Below are positions 1-8,063 of a stretch of DNA of 39,561 nt, in pieces. Below the pieces are notes generated by a model, which was not told where the DNA came from, did no database searches, and saw only the letters and a list, made by a program, of their open reading frames with translations. The DNA comes from a virus. The translations under genes and the position numbers were made by a program. Where the stretch lies: IMG/VR virus record IMGVR_UViG_3300046463_000374, positions 1 to 39,561 of that record. One strand, given 5' to 3'. Within the stretch, counting starts at the first letter, position 1. Each line of letters begins with the position of its first letter.

Positions 1-198
1 GCGCTCGGTTGCGGTTGCGTAGATCGACACATGCGCGACGCCGGCCGCGAGGTCGGAATCGAGCGTTGCGGCAGTAGGCCAACCGGCGCCCACGCGCACA
101 GGAAAGCCGACCGCCGAAGGGTTGTTAGTGCCGCTCGGGTAGAGCCAACCGGCGATCAACCCGACGAGAACATTCTGCACATCAGAAACGTCGCTCAT
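1..198 (-). CDS. Head-tail/tail completion-type protein, 3' end cut by window edge
   Basis: The first 66 residues of a minus-strand gene are visible, starting MSDVSDVQNVLVGLIAG, and the frame is still open at position 1. The ATG (198-196) overlaps the TGA of the preceding gene as ATGA, so it is translationally coupled to the virion operon. I do not recognise a named domain. Position, directly after the capsid and completion genes and before the missing tail genes, suggests a head-tail connector or tail terminator-like structural protein. That role is inferred from synteny only. Joining position 1 to position 39561 gives an early stop in this frame, so the window is not simply circular here. 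Confidence 0.75.
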   Translation of the reverse strand, partial: MSDVSDVQNVLVGLIAGWLYPSGTNNPSAVGFPVRVGAGWPTAATLDSDLAAGVAHVSIYATATER

Positions 199-839
199 GT
201 CTGCCCCTGTTGGCATGTAATTCGCCACCCGAGGTCGCTAAGTTCCGCGCTTGACACGATGTATCGGCGCCCGAGTTCATCGGCGATCAGGTCGCCCGCG
301 CGCAGCACGACGCCAGGAACCGCCGGCAGCAGCACCGCCCACCATGCATCGCGAACGTCACCGGGCAGCGCGACGCCGCCTTTCTCGCCCTTCGTGCCTT
401 GCAGCACCGATGCGGGCCAACCGCTCATCAGCGGCGTTTCGTTCGCCGCGGTCGTGCCTTCGTAGTCGGTGACAGCGCCGTATGCGGTTTGAACCTGCGG
501 GCGCGTGATATTGATCGTACGATTGCACTCGACGACGAGAATCGGCAAAAGCGGCTGTTGTGCGGCGACGAAGAATTGACCGGTGTCACCAATGAGGTAA
601 TCGCCGACCTGCGTTTGTCGACCGTCCATCACCGCGAACCATGTCGGCTTGCCGTATTTGTTCGGGCGCCGATACGTCATGTCTTCGGCGTTCAGACTTG
701 CGAGGAAGTTGGTTGCGACGATCGCCGCGGCGCTCATGTCTGCCGACGTCGGCCGGTAGAGCGTGAACGAACTTCCGAGCCGCTTCGCGACCTGCGCGTA
801 GCCCTTGAAGACCTGGGCTTGTGCCTTGGCGCCCTCCAT
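195..839 (-). CDS. Virion structural protein, probable head-tail connector (214 aa)
   Basis: A 214-residue protein encoded in the late head operon. Its ATG at 839-837 overlaps the previous TGA by one base (TGATG), and its stop overlaps the next gene by four bases. Such packing is typical of co-translated morphogenesis genes. The sequence is globular, with no signal peptide or membrane segment. The N-terminal segment (GYAQVAKRLGSSFTLYRP) recalls phage proteins lying between the capsid and tail genes, but I cannot assign a family with certainty. A head-tail adaptor or stopper role is inferred from its place downstream of capsid and upstream of the tail block. Confidence 0.8.
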   Translation of the reverse strand: MEGAKAQAQVFKGYAQVAKRLGSSFTLYRPTSADMSAAAIVATNFLASLNAEDMTYRRPNKYGKPTWFAVMDGRQTQVGDYLIGDTGQFFVAAQQPLLPILVVECNRTINITRPQVQTAYGAVTDYEGTTAANETPLMSGWPASVLQGTKGEKGGVALPGDVRDAWWAVLLPAVPGVVLRAGDLIADELGRRYIVSSAELSDLGWRITCQQGQT

Positions 840-1225
840 CAGACCACCAGCGTGATAGAACCGCCGCCGCCCGAGATGCCGAAGCCAGGGCCGGGCGGAA
901 TGCCGAAGAATGCGCAGAAGCGCCGGCGCGTCGAGTCAAACAACGCCTCGCGATCGCGCTGCTCGTTCTTGTTGTGCGTCCATACCGCAGCGACGTCGGT
1001 ATCGAGGTTGTCGCTCGTGCCGTAGATCGCCGTTTCGAGCGCGTTGAGTTGCGTCAAGTAGTTGACGACAACCGCCTCTTCGGCGTCTTGCATTTTCGAC
1101 ATGCGATATTCGAGCGTGCCGTAATGCTGATAAAAGCGATGCCCGAACGCTTGAACGGGATCGCCACCAAAGAGCGCAAAGCCGCAGAAGCGTCGAACAT
1201 CGACCCGTTGAGCGTCGGTGAGCAT
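839..1225 (-). CDS. Virion-associated protein of unknown function (128 aa)
   Basis: A 128-residue protein in the head operon, coupled on both sides: its ATG overlaps the preceding stop as TAATG and its TGA overlaps the next ATG as TGATG. The N-terminal half is helical, with a segment on tyrosines and glutamines around residues 28-60. The C-terminal end is glycine-rich (GISGGGGSITLVV). No catalytic motif is visible. In phages of this layout, genes of this size after the capsid commonly encode head completion or neck proteins, which is the best guess here. The specific function is unknown. Confidence 0.75.
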   Translation of the reverse strand: MLTDAQRVDVRRFCGFALFGGDPVQAFGHRFYQHYGTLEYRMSKMQDAEEAVVVNYLTQLNALETAIYGTSDNLDTDVAAVWTHNKNEQRDREALFDSTRRRFCAFFGIPPGPGFGISGGGGSITLVV

Positions 1226-1494
1226 TAGTCGTCCCCGAATCCGACCAGGCGCGCGCCGCGCTCGATCAGTAGTTTAATTTCAGCCTTCGCCGTGACGATC
1301 CAGCCTTCATCCCAAAAATGCGGAGTGTTGTCATCGTCGAAAAAGCCGTAATGCGCCGCGAGCGTCACCGATTCCGGTAGCGCGGGCGCATTCTTTGCCG
1401 CCTTGGCGGGCTTCGTGACCTTCGGTGCGTCTATCGGTGCATCCGAGGTCACGAGAGCCGCTTGTGCGCCGTCAGGCGCCGTTGCGTCACTCAT
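1225..1494 (-). CDS. Small virion-operon protein (89 aa)
   Basis: I start this gene at MSDATAPDG (1494) because GAGGAAA lies just upstream, in preference to an in-frame start 12 codons earlier that has no ribosome site. The first 45 residues are low-complexity, rich in Ala, Pro and Lys. The C-terminal part (PESVTLAAHYGFFDDDN to the end) looks folded, with a motif resembling small phage head proteins that follow the capsid gene. The stop overlaps the next start as TAATG. Function is unknown; it may be a capsid-associated or completion factor. It lies 43 bases downstream of the capsid stop, so it belongs to the same transcript. Confidence 0.72.
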   Translation of the reverse strand: MSDATAPDGAQAALVTSDAPIDAPKVTKPAKAAKNAPALPESVTLAAHYGFFDDDNTPHFWDEGWIVTAKAEIKLLIERGARLVGFGDD

Positions 1495-1536
1495 GATTTC
1501 CTCGAAAGAAGGGGCGCCGAAGCGCCCCATGACCGA

Positions 1537-2847
1537 TTAGGCCGATTCGATCACGACAGCGCGCTTGAAATAGCTGTTCGTCGCGGTCGGGATGATGTTT
1601 TGGTTCGCGGTGATGTCGGTCGGAACCGCAAAGCCGCCGATCCAGTACCACGACTGCGCGATGATTTGCTGCAAGCGGTCGAGCGGTTCACGCGTGACCA
1701 TTGCGATGCCGTCGATCATCTCGATCAGCGCGTTGTCGTCGCCGATTTCGTTGTTCGTGATCGCTTCGTAATCGCCTTCGATCAGCGCGCCTTGGCCGCA
1801 CATGATGCCGCGGTGAACAGCGACCGAACCAAGCGTCTGTTGCGGTGCTTCGACGGTCGGGATGATGCGCAGGCCCATCAACTCCATCACTTGACCGGTC
1901 TGATACGCTTGCGAGCCGTACTGGCCTTGATAGAGCAGCTTGAAATCCGGGTCTTTGAACAGACCCTTCAACTGCGCGTTGTCCGCGTAGAAGTTGTAAA
2001 GCCCGCCGATGGTCGGCACGCGGTTGTTGCGCAGCACCGTCACGCCCGCGATCAGGTCTTGCATCGTGATCAGGTCGGTGCCGAGGATTGCCGAGGTCGA
2101 CAGGCGACCGCTCGGACGCAGTACCGACGCGGCGTTCGATGCGATGACCGAGTTGCCGGCCGTTGCGTCGGCGACGGTCACATTGCCCGAGAACGTCAGC
2201 GTTCCCGAGACGCCGTTCGGTGCGGTCGAAACGTTCGAGCCGTCGACAGCGACGCCGGTCAGCGTGTAGCTGTTGCCGTTTGCGAAAGCGACCGACAGCG
2301 TGTTCGATCCGGAAACCGGAACCAGAACGCCGTTCACGCTCACGTACTGGAAGCCGCGCACGTCGTCGACTGCAACCGTCGCCGCCGGAGCGCCGAGGGT
2401 CGTGCGAACGCGCGTGTTGCCCGACAGGTATGCGCCGAACAGCTTGTTGCGCGCGAGACGGTCGAGCGATTGCAGCGCTTGAACGCCATTCACATGCGCG
2501 TTCTGAAGGAATTGCGACGCGATGCCGACGCGAGTCGTGACCATGTTCAGGTCCATCGTGTCGCCGTACATGTCGATGCCGAGCGTGTATTGCTCGATCG
2601 TCCAACCGGACGGCGTGAGACCGTTGTCGAGGTTCGTGTTTCCGGCCGGGTTCAGCGGAGCCGTAACCGGCGCCTTCAGGCCGCGGCGGGTCTTGGTGAT
2701 CGTTTCACCGACCGCGTTCGCGAACTTCTCGCGATCGGCGACTGCGCGATACGTGATTTGCGATTCGAGGCCCGATTGAAATTCGCGAGCCAGGAAACCT
2801 TGCTGAATCGCCGGTTGAAGAGCGGCGGGGAAATTGCTGATCGGCAT
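1537..2847 (-). CDS. Major capsid protein
   Basis: A 436-residue protein from MPISNFPAALQ (2847), preceded by AAGGA; an upstream TTG lies inside a terminator hairpin and is rejected. The N-terminal half (YRAVADREKFANAVGET, then NLDNGLTPSGWTIEQY and DTMDLNMVTTRVGIASQF) has the look of phage major capsid proteins that build HK97-fold shells. A beta-rich, Thr/Ser/Val-rich stretch at about residues 165-250 looks like an inserted domain, comparable in position to the extra domains of P22-type coats. The C-terminal half (YQGQYGSQAYQTGQVMELMG) resumes the core. It lies directly after the scaffold gene, the standard order. An intrinsic terminator just upstream may tune its expression. Confidence 0.88.
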   Translation of the reverse strand: MPISNFPAALQPAIQQGFLAREFQSGLESQITYRAVADREKFANAVGETITKTRRGLKAPVTAPLNPAGNTNLDNGLTPSGWTIEQYTLGIDMYGDTMDLNMVTTRVGIASQFLQNAHVNGVQALQSLDRLARNKLFGAYLSGNTRVRTTLGAPAATVAVDDVRGFQYVSVNGVLVPVSGSNTLSVAFANGNSYTLTGVAVDGSNVSTAPNGVSGTLTFSGNVTVADATAGNSVIASNAASVLRPSGRLSTSAILGTDLITMQDLIAGVTVLRNNRVPTIGGLYNFYADNAQLKGLFKDPDFKLLYQGQYGSQAYQTGQVMELMGLRIIPTVEAPQQTLGSVAVHRGIMCGQGALIEGDYEAITNNEIGDDNALIEMIDGIAMVTREPLDRLQQIIAQSWYWIGGFAVPTDITANQNIIPTATNSYFKRAVVIESA

Positions 2848-2861
2848 GTGTGATGCGTCCT

Positions 2862-2893
2862 TAAAAGCAAAAAGCCCGCGCAATGGCGGGCTT
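2862..2893 (-). terminator. Intrinsic terminator between scaffold and capsid genes
   Basis: On the minus strand, stem AGCCCGC (2892-2886), six-base loop, GCGGGCT (2879-2873), then a T-rich tract to 2862. It follows the scaffold stop and ends about 15 bases before the capsid start, so part of the late transcription must read through to express capsid. Confidence 0.8.
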
Positions 2894-2930
2894 CGGTTTT
2901 GAGTTGGTTACTGCTCGGTTTCGGGCGGGT

Positions 2931-3533
2931 TTAGCGCGACGCCTTCAGGTACGCCGCTTTTTGTGCCTCGTAATCCTTCGCGTCTGCGGTGCGAACGTCG
3001 ACCGGCTTTTTGTCGCCCGGCGGCGGCGTCTTTTGCGTGCTCGACGTGCTCACTGCGGCGAAGAGGTACGGCTTCGCTTTCTTCGCGGCTTCGAACAGGT
3101 CGTCGGCGCCGATGAGGTCGCCGTTCTCGTCGAGCTTCACGCCGGCGAGGTCGAGCACCTTCAGCGCGTCGCTCACGTCGACGACGCCATGCTTTGCTGC
3201 GACGGCTTTCAGTTCGGCGCGCAGCACGCGCTCGTTCGCGGCTTGTTCAGCCTTCGTGAGCGCATCTTTGCCGCCGGCTTCGAGTTCCGTGACCTTCGCT
3301 TTGAGCGTCGAGAGTTCCGTGTCGCGCTCGCTGATCTTCAGCCGCCACGACTTGTTCTCTTCGCGCAGTTCGCTCACGTACTCGCGGGAGAAAGACTCTT
3401 TCGGCGCCGCCGGCCGGTTGTCGGGAGCGTTGCCGCCTGCGTCATCGCCATCGGCGCGCAGTTGGAAGGCGCCCGAGAAGCCGAGCAGGGTAGAAAGCAG
3501 GTTCGAGATTCGCATGTGTCTGGATTCGGGCAT
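2931..3533 (-). CDS. Scaffolding protein
   Basis: A 200-residue, highly charged protein upstream of the capsid gene. Residues about 45-115 are a long helical/coiled-coil region (EYVSELREENKSWRLKISER, then KAKVTELEAGGKDALTKAEQ), as in GP20-type internal scaffolds. The C-terminal 60 residues are Lys-rich (KKAKPYLF near 150-157, DAKDYEAQKAAYLKASR at the end), like the capsid-binding tails of scaffolds. Start is taken at MPESRH (3533), preceded by AGGG. MRISNLL six codons later is an alternative without a clear ribosome site. It would be removed during head maturation; no protease domain is visible in it. Confidence 0.78.
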   Translation of the reverse strand: MPESRHMRISNLLSTLLGFSGAFQLRADGDDAGGNAPDNRPAAPKESFSREYVSELREENKSWRLKISERDTELSTLKAKVTELEAGGKDALTKAEQAANERVLRAELKAVAAKHGVVDVSDALKVLDLAGVKLDENGDLIGADDLFEAAKKAKPYLFAAVSTSSTQKTPPPGDKKPVDVRTADAKDYEAQKAAYLKASR

Positions 3534-3552
3534 CTAGCCCGCCCTAAAAATG

Positions 3553-3576
3553 AAAAAAGCCCGCATCGAGCGGGCC
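3553..3576 (-). terminator. Intrinsic terminator upstream of scaffold gene
   Basis: Minus-strand stem GCCCGC (3575-3570), loop TCGAT, GCGGGC (3564-3559), followed by six T residues. It lies between the methyltransferase stop and the scaffold start. It shares its stem with other late-operon terminators of this phage. Confidence 0.8.
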
Positions 3577-3601
3577 GTTCGGTGTTGCGCATCTGCGCGG
3601 T

Positions 3602-4402
3602 TTATGCTGCGAGTAAATCGTTCGGCGTCGCTTCTGTGATGCGCTTGTCTGCAATGGCGAAATAGCTTTCATCGCGCTCGATGCCGATGAAATTTCGACC
3701 GGTGCGCATGGCTGCGACGCCGGTTGTGCCGCTACCCATGCACGAGTCGAGCACCGTGTCGCCTTCGTTCGTGTACGTGCGGATTAGGTACTCCATCAGC
3801 GCGACGGGCTTTTGCGTGGGGTGAAAGGCGCCCGCGCCGACGTTGTGCTCGCTGGCGATCTTTATCACCGAGCGCGGATACCCCTCAAACTCCTGTCGAA
3901 TCGTCTTTTTGTGTGACGGACGAACGCTATAGAGCGCATCAGCCTCATCGCTCAACCGCTCGCCGCGAGACGGCCGGTAACTCTCTCTGTCAACGCGCAC
4001 AAGCCCTTGCGGGTTGTATGTCATGCGCGACTTGCTCTGAGATGCGTGAACCGTTGTTCCGCCTGAGAACACGCAAACATCCTCGTGCGATTTCATCGGC
4101 TTGTTCTTCGCGTGAACATGACCTGTAGCGCGCGTCTTTTCCCACACGAGGCAATACTTGAACATTTCCATGTTCGACGCGATCAGCGCCGTCGTGAACG
4201 GCTGACTGGCCGTAAGCACAATCGCCGCGCTCGGCTTTGCAATGCGCCGGTATTGCGTCCACAACGGCTCGAACGGAATCACCGAATCCCACTTGCAAGC
4301 CGTCGTGCCGTAGGGCAAATCGCACAGAATCAAATCAACGCTGTTATCGGCGAGCGTCGCCATCACGTCTAGGCAGTCGCCTAAGCGCAAATCCGCGTCC
4401 AT
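3602..4402 (-). CDS. DNA N6-adenine/N4-cytosine methyltransferase (beta class), copy 1
   Basis: A 266-residue SAM-dependent DNA methyltransferase of the N6_N4_Mtase family. Motif IV, written DLPYG (residues 28-32) in place of the usual DPPY, comes first. The SAM-binding motif follows near the C-terminus (HPTQKPVALMEYLI, then DSCMGSGTTGVAA), the beta-class order. I start at MDADLRLGDC (4402), whose ATG overlaps the portal stop as TAATG; the longer open frame upstream is Arg-rich and overlaps portal. No restriction partner is present, so it is probably a phage orphan enzyme protecting virion DNA or changing host methylation. It is a paralogue of the gene at 6002-6700. Confidence 0.88.
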   Translation of the reverse strand: MDADLRLGDCLDVMATLADNSVDLILCDLPYGTTACKWDSVIPFEPLWTQYRRIAKPSAAIVLTASQPFTTALIASNMEMFKYCLVWEKTRATGHVHAKNKPMKSHEDVCVFSGGTTVHASQSKSRMTYNPQGLVRVDRESYRPSRGERLSDEADALYSVRPSHKKTIRQEFEGYPRSVIKIASEHNVGAGAFHPTQKPVALMEYLIRTYTNEGDTVLDSCMGSGTTGVAAMRTGRNFIGIERDESYFAIADKRITEATPNDLLAA

Positions 4403-5880
4403 TAATTCCCCGTATTGTCCGGAATAGGTTTGATCGCCGTCGCCTTCGCAATTTCGGCCGCGTCCGCTTCTGCGGATTCGGCTTTGATGCGCGCGAGTTC
4501 GGCGGGCACGTCTTCGACGTCGTATTGCTCGGCGAGCGAGGTCGTCGCGGTTTCCTTCGAGAGCAAGCCGCCCGACGTCAGTGCGCCGAGCGTCGTCGCT
4601 TCGTTGGTCTTGTCGGCCCAGGTCGGCATATACCAATCCGGCCATTTCAGAACGAACGGCTTGTCGGTCGCGATGGCGGGAATCTTCTCGCCTTCGGAAT
4701 TGACAAGCGCGGCTTTCTGCGACGCCTTCGCGATCATGCGATAGAGTTGCAGCAAGCCTTTTTCGCCGTAGGAGATGCGCAGCTTGTCGGCGAGCCAGAT
4801 AAGCGCCTGATTCATCAACTCCATTGCGCGCCCTGACTGAGCCGCCGCGATCTTGTCGGCGTCCGCCTTGTTGCCGTGAATCGATTCGAGCGCAACCTGG
4901 CGCGCGAGCCGCACGTATTCGAGCAGCGCGTTCGTACCGTCACCGCTCATTTCGAGCAACTTCGCGTCGCCGTCCGCGCCGACCGTGATCGCGTTGCCGC
5001 CGCCCTTGACGAGCGTTCCGCCTTGACCTGTCGCCGGCTCTTTGATGAGCAACGTCGGGTCGCTGGCGTACTTCAGCGCGCGCCCGCCTTGCGAGAGCAG
5101 GTAATCGAGTTCGATGTTCGTGTCGATCGCTTTCGCGAACGTGCACTTTCCGTCGATTTCGTCGCCGCCGGGAAGGTTGCGAATCCAGACGATCGGCACG
5201 AAGCCGAGCGAGTGCGAGACAGAGCGGCCGGCATCGCGCGCCATCGTTTCAGGGTCGTTGCCCTTCGCGACCGGCATCGGGTCGAACCACGATTCGGCGC
5301 TCGCATCCCACTCGCGCCGGAACCAGAAGTCTTTCGCAAGGTCGTCGTCGCCGATCGGATAGCCGAGCGCCTTCAGCGCGCGACCCTTCGTTTTGTACAG
5401 TTCGACGACTTTCGCGAGCGTGTCGGGCGCGTCGGCTTGCCACACAGGCGTGAGGTATTGCGTGTTCAGCGCGTCGAAGAACAGCCGATTTTTCAGCACG
5501 CGCATCAGCACCGCGACCGAGCCGACCGAGCCGCGCGTCGCCGCGTCGATCATGGTCTCGTTCAGGTGGCAATCCTTCGCGATCGCTTCGAGCGCTTCAG
5601 CCGCGTCCGGGTTCTCGCTCGTCACCTTCGGAAAATGCTCTTCGGAGAACAGCAGGCCGACAGAATCATCGACGACCGCGGAGCAGAGCGCGTAAGGAAC
5701 AGACGGGCGGCGCTCGCGCAACTGGATATATTCTTGCGCGTCGTTCTTTTCCGTATGGAAAGGGTAGGGCAGAACGTCGTAAATCGTGCCGTCGAGAACA
5801 GCCGTCAAACAACCGACTGTGTGCGCTCGATCGGGCAAATCATTGTCCTTCGGGTGTCGGTCGCGGAGGGATTTCCACAT
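4402..5880 (-). CDS. Portal protein
   Basis: A 492-residue protein at the portal position, between large terminase and scaffold/capsid. Features typical of SPP1-gp6-like/phage portal proteins are a long helical stem region with LLEYVRLARQVALESIHGNK, the clip-like stretch before it (TLVKGGGNAITVGADGDAK), and an acidic, alanine-rich C-terminus (RIKAESAEADAAEIAKATA). The dodecameric ring would form the DNA channel at the capsid vertex and dock the terminase. Its ATG follows immediately after the stop of a 59-residue gene with no spacing and no good ribosome site, so translation is probably coupled. Its stop overlaps the methyltransferase start. Confidence 0.85.
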   Translation of the reverse strand: MWKSLRDRHPKDNDLPDRAHTVGCLTAVLDGTIYDVLPYPFHTEKNDAQEYIQLRERRPSVPYALCSAVVDDSVGLLFSEEHFPKVTSENPDAAEALEAIAKDCHLNETMIDAATRGSVGSVAVLMRVLKNRLFFDALNTQYLTPVWQADAPDTLAKVVELYKTKGRALKALGYPIGDDDLAKDFWFRREWDASAESWFDPMPVAKGNDPETMARDAGRSVSHSLGFVPIVWIRNLPGGDEIDGKCTFAKAIDTNIELDYLLSQGGRALKYASDPTLLIKEPATGQGGTLVKGGGNAITVGADGDAKLLEMSGDGTNALLEYVRLARQVALESIHGNKADADKIAAAQSGRAMELMNQALIWLADKLRISYGEKGLLQLYRMIAKASQKAALVNSEGEKIPAIATDKPFVLKWPDWYMPTWADKTNEATTLGALTSGGLLSKETATTSLAEQYDVEDVPAELARIKAESAEADAAEIAKATAIKPIPDNTGN

Positions 5881-6060
5881 TCAATGAATCCGGTATTGTG
5901 TGAGATGGGTCGAGCCGATCACGCCATCAGGAACGCGCGTCATGACTGCGGAAACCGTGTCGAAGCCCGTTTGCTCGAACACCGCCTCGAACAGCCGCAG
6001 CTCATGTTCCGGTTCGTAATGCTCCATTTGAAGCAAGGTCGAATAGGTCTTGATTTTCAT
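5881..6060 (-). CDS. Small uncharacterised protein between methyltransferase and portal (59 aa)
   Basis: An open frame of 59 residues beginning MKIKTYSTLLQMEHYEPEHE and ending THLTQYRIH. GAGG lies seven bases before its ATG. Its first 59 bases overlap the 3' end of the upstream methyltransferase gene in another frame, and its TGA directly abuts the portal ATG. That exact fit, filling the whole gap, supports it as a real gene. It is acidic, with no Cys pairs, signal or membrane segment. I do not recognise the family. A role in packaging or portal assembly is possible from position only. Confidence 0.6.
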   Translation of the reverse strand: MKIKTYSTLLQMEHYEPEHELRLFEAVFEQTGFDTVSAVMTRVPDGVIGSTHLTQYRIH

Positions 6061-6700
6061 GTGCCGCCTCGATGCGCTTGCGCGCGATGTCGAAATACGT
6101 TTCGTCGCGCTCGATGCCGATGAAATTGCGGCCGGTGTTGGCGCATGCGACGCCGGTTGTGCCGGAACCCATGCAGTTATCGAGCACCGTGTCGCCTTCG
6201 TTGGTTGAAGCCAGAATCAAGCGCTCCATTAGTCCGACAGGCTTTTGCGTGGGGTGCAATTTGGATCGACCGCTAGGCGCCTGCCATAGAGCTTTTTTGC
6301 AATGCTCATTGAATGTGGCATTGGGTCGGCGTGCGAACACGCAAAACTCCAAGCCGCTGACCCATAAGCGCGATCCATTCATCGGACTAGGATTCGTCTT
6401 TTCCCATGCGCCGACGCGCGTCGTCAGACCGTGAGCGCGGAAGGCCGCCACAAGCGGGCTGATTTGCTCAGTGCCGCAGAATGCATAAAAGGAGCCAGTG
6501 CAAAGCCGCACGAACTCGCTCACAACCGCCGTCAAATCCATTTCGCACCTGTCGGCCGTTCCGCGATCCAGCATCCTCAACCCGCTGCTCTTCTGCGAAA
6601 CCTCGCCGTAGGGCAAATCGCATAGGATCAGATCGACCGACGCCGGCGCGAGCGTTTCCATCACCTGAAGGCAATCGCCCAGGCGCAAATCATGAGTCAT
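6002..6700 (-). CDS. DNA N6-adenine/N4-cytosine methyltransferase (beta class), copy 2
   Basis: A 232-residue DNA methyltransferase with motif IV as DLPYG near residue 28 and the SAM site near residue 170 (HPTQKPVGLMERLI, then DNCMGSGTTGVAC). The C-terminal third is nearly the same as copy 1, while the central target-recognition part (residues 40-130) differs and is shorter. The two enzymes are therefore likely duplicates that diverged to different DNA targets. It lies directly downstream of large terminase, three bases from its stop. The last 59 bases overlap the next small gene. The missing first proline of DPPY is shared by both copies, so it is a family trait rather than damage. Confidence 0.87.
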   Translation of the reverse strand: MTHDLRLGDCLQVMETLAPASVDLILCDLPYGEVSQKSSGLRMLDRGTADRCEMDLTAVVSEFVRLCTGSFYAFCGTEQISPLVAAFRAHGLTTRVGAWEKTNPSPMNGSRLWVSGLEFCVFARRPNATFNEHCKKALWQAPSGRSKLHPTQKPVGLMERLILASTNEGDTVLDNCMGSGTTGVACANTGRNFIGIERDETYFDIARKRIEAAHENQDLFDLASNGALRTGT

Positions 6701-6703
6701 GTT

Positions 6704-8062
6704 TTATCGGTTCATGTGTTCGGATTGATGGCGCTTCGCCGGGATATGAACGAACTTCGTGAACAGGTAATAGCCAATCGCGTCGGGAACGTGATCGAAG
6801 CCGAGTTCCTTGTCGGGGTCGTTCGTGCCTTCCTTGTAGATCAACTGCTCTAGGCACTTGACCGTTTCTTTGCAGGTCGGGTCGACGAAGTAATGGCGCG
6901 TGCCGTCCGCAGACTTGATGCGCCCGTTGACGTAATTGATCCGGTCGCGCACCAGCGGGTGAGCGTCCATCGCTATGACCGTGAAGCCATACGAGCGAAG
7001 AATCGAAATATCCGTTTTGCCTTGTGCGCTCGTCTTGCGTTGCGCGCCGGCCGGATCGGGGTAGATCGTGATGTGATCGAGCTTCGGCTTTAGCGGGTCG
7101 AACGACGGCAGACCGTAGGCGTCGCGCAGCACGCCGGCCATTTCATCGGTATTCGACGTCGGAATGACGTGCTCGGCGATACACCAGATTTCGCCGTTCG
7201 CTTGCTCCTGGTGAACGACCGCCGACATCGGATTTACGTTAAAGTCCATACCGATGTGAAGCGGGAGCGCCGGGTTATACGCGCACGGCTTGACCGATTC
7301 TTTCCGGTGAAAGTCGTAATAGACGCGCCCGCTGTAGTTCTCGAACGAGCCTTCATACTCCTGGCGGAACGTGCGCGGGTCTAGCGTGCGGCGCGCGGCG
7401 TCGACCTCTTCGGGCGGGACGTTTCCGCCTTGCACCGAGGTATAGAGCCACGATTTGTGATCCGGCTCGCCGCCGTCCTGGCCCGCTACATACGAGTCAT
7501 AGCAATGGTTGAAGCCCTTCGGCGTGCCGATGCGCAGACAATGCCCGCCGACATACTTGATGCCGTCGATTTCGTATTTGCACGTCGAGAGCATCGGGCG
7601 CAGAACTTCTTTCCACGCCTCATAGGGGCAATCCGCCCATTCGTCGACGAGCGCGAAGAACAAGCCCGAGCCGCGCAGGTTGTCGTATTCATTCAGGCCG
7701 ACGATTCGGATGATGTGACCGGTGCGGAGCAGAATGAAACACTCGGATTCGTTCGGCTTGCCGTCGATCCATGCGCGCGGGATAGCTCGCTTCAGACGAC
7801 GCCAGAAAACGCGCTTGGCTTGCTTGAACGTCGGGGCCGCATACCAGATTTCGTCATCGGGGCTTACTTTCCAGCGTGCCGCGAGTTGCGCAGCGCGGCG
7901 CATCTCTTTCGCACCGAGAAACGTCTTGCCGAATCGGCGCCCGCACACCGCATCGCGGAAACGGGCTTTCGGTTGCCATCCCCAGGCGTAAATGTTCGCC
8001 TGCTTCGGCGTTAGCTGGATCGACTCGAATACGCTCGTCGGCCCTGTTGGTCGTTTCGCCAT
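6704..8062 (-). CDS. terL: Terminase large subunit (packaging ATPase-nuclease)
   Basis: A 452-residue packaging motor. The ATPase half carries a Walker A motif GRRFGKT at residues 41-47, a Walker B FFALVDEWAD at 135-144 with catalytic Glu141, and a coupling-like IGTPKGF near 178. The RNase H-like nuclease half shows the first acidic residue in IGMDFNV (Asp273), a second in IYPDPAG near 340, and a third in FDHVPDAIGYY near 425. Both activities look intact and length is normal. It would cut concatemeric DNA and pump it through the portal. The gene follows the small subunit by one base and precedes the second methyltransferase. Confidence 0.93.
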   Translation of the reverse strand: MAKRPTGPTSVFESIQLTPKQANIYAWGWQPKARFRDAVCGRRFGKTFLGAKEMRRAAQLAARWKVSPDDEIWYAAPTFKQAKRVFWRRLKRAIPRAWIDGKPNESECFILLRTGHIIRIVGLNEYDNLRGSGLFFALVDEWADCPYEAWKEVLRPMLSTCKYEIDGIKYVGGHCLRIGTPKGFNHCYDSYVAGQDGGEPDHKSWLYTSVQGGNVPPEEVDAARRTLDPRTFRQEYEGSFENYSGRVYYDFHRKESVKPCAYNPALPLHIGMDFNVNPMSAVVHQEQANGEIWCIAEHVIPTSNTDEMAGVLRDAYGLPSFDPLKPKLDHITIYPDPAGAQRKTSAQGKTDISILRSYGFTVIAMDAHPLVRDRINYVNGRIKSADGTRHYFVDPTCKETVKCLEQLIYKEGTNDPDKELGFDHVPDAIGYYLFTKFVHIPAKRHQSEHMNR

Positions 8063-8063
8063 A

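Noticed and set aside
1462-2853. 463-codon plus-strand frame over the capsid gene
   Set aside because: Shadow of the capsid gene; composition rich in Arg, Val and Asp with no initiation signals.
4876-6123. 415-codon plus-strand frame opposite portal
   Set aside because: Antisense shadow of portal and the 59-aa gene; Arg-rich.
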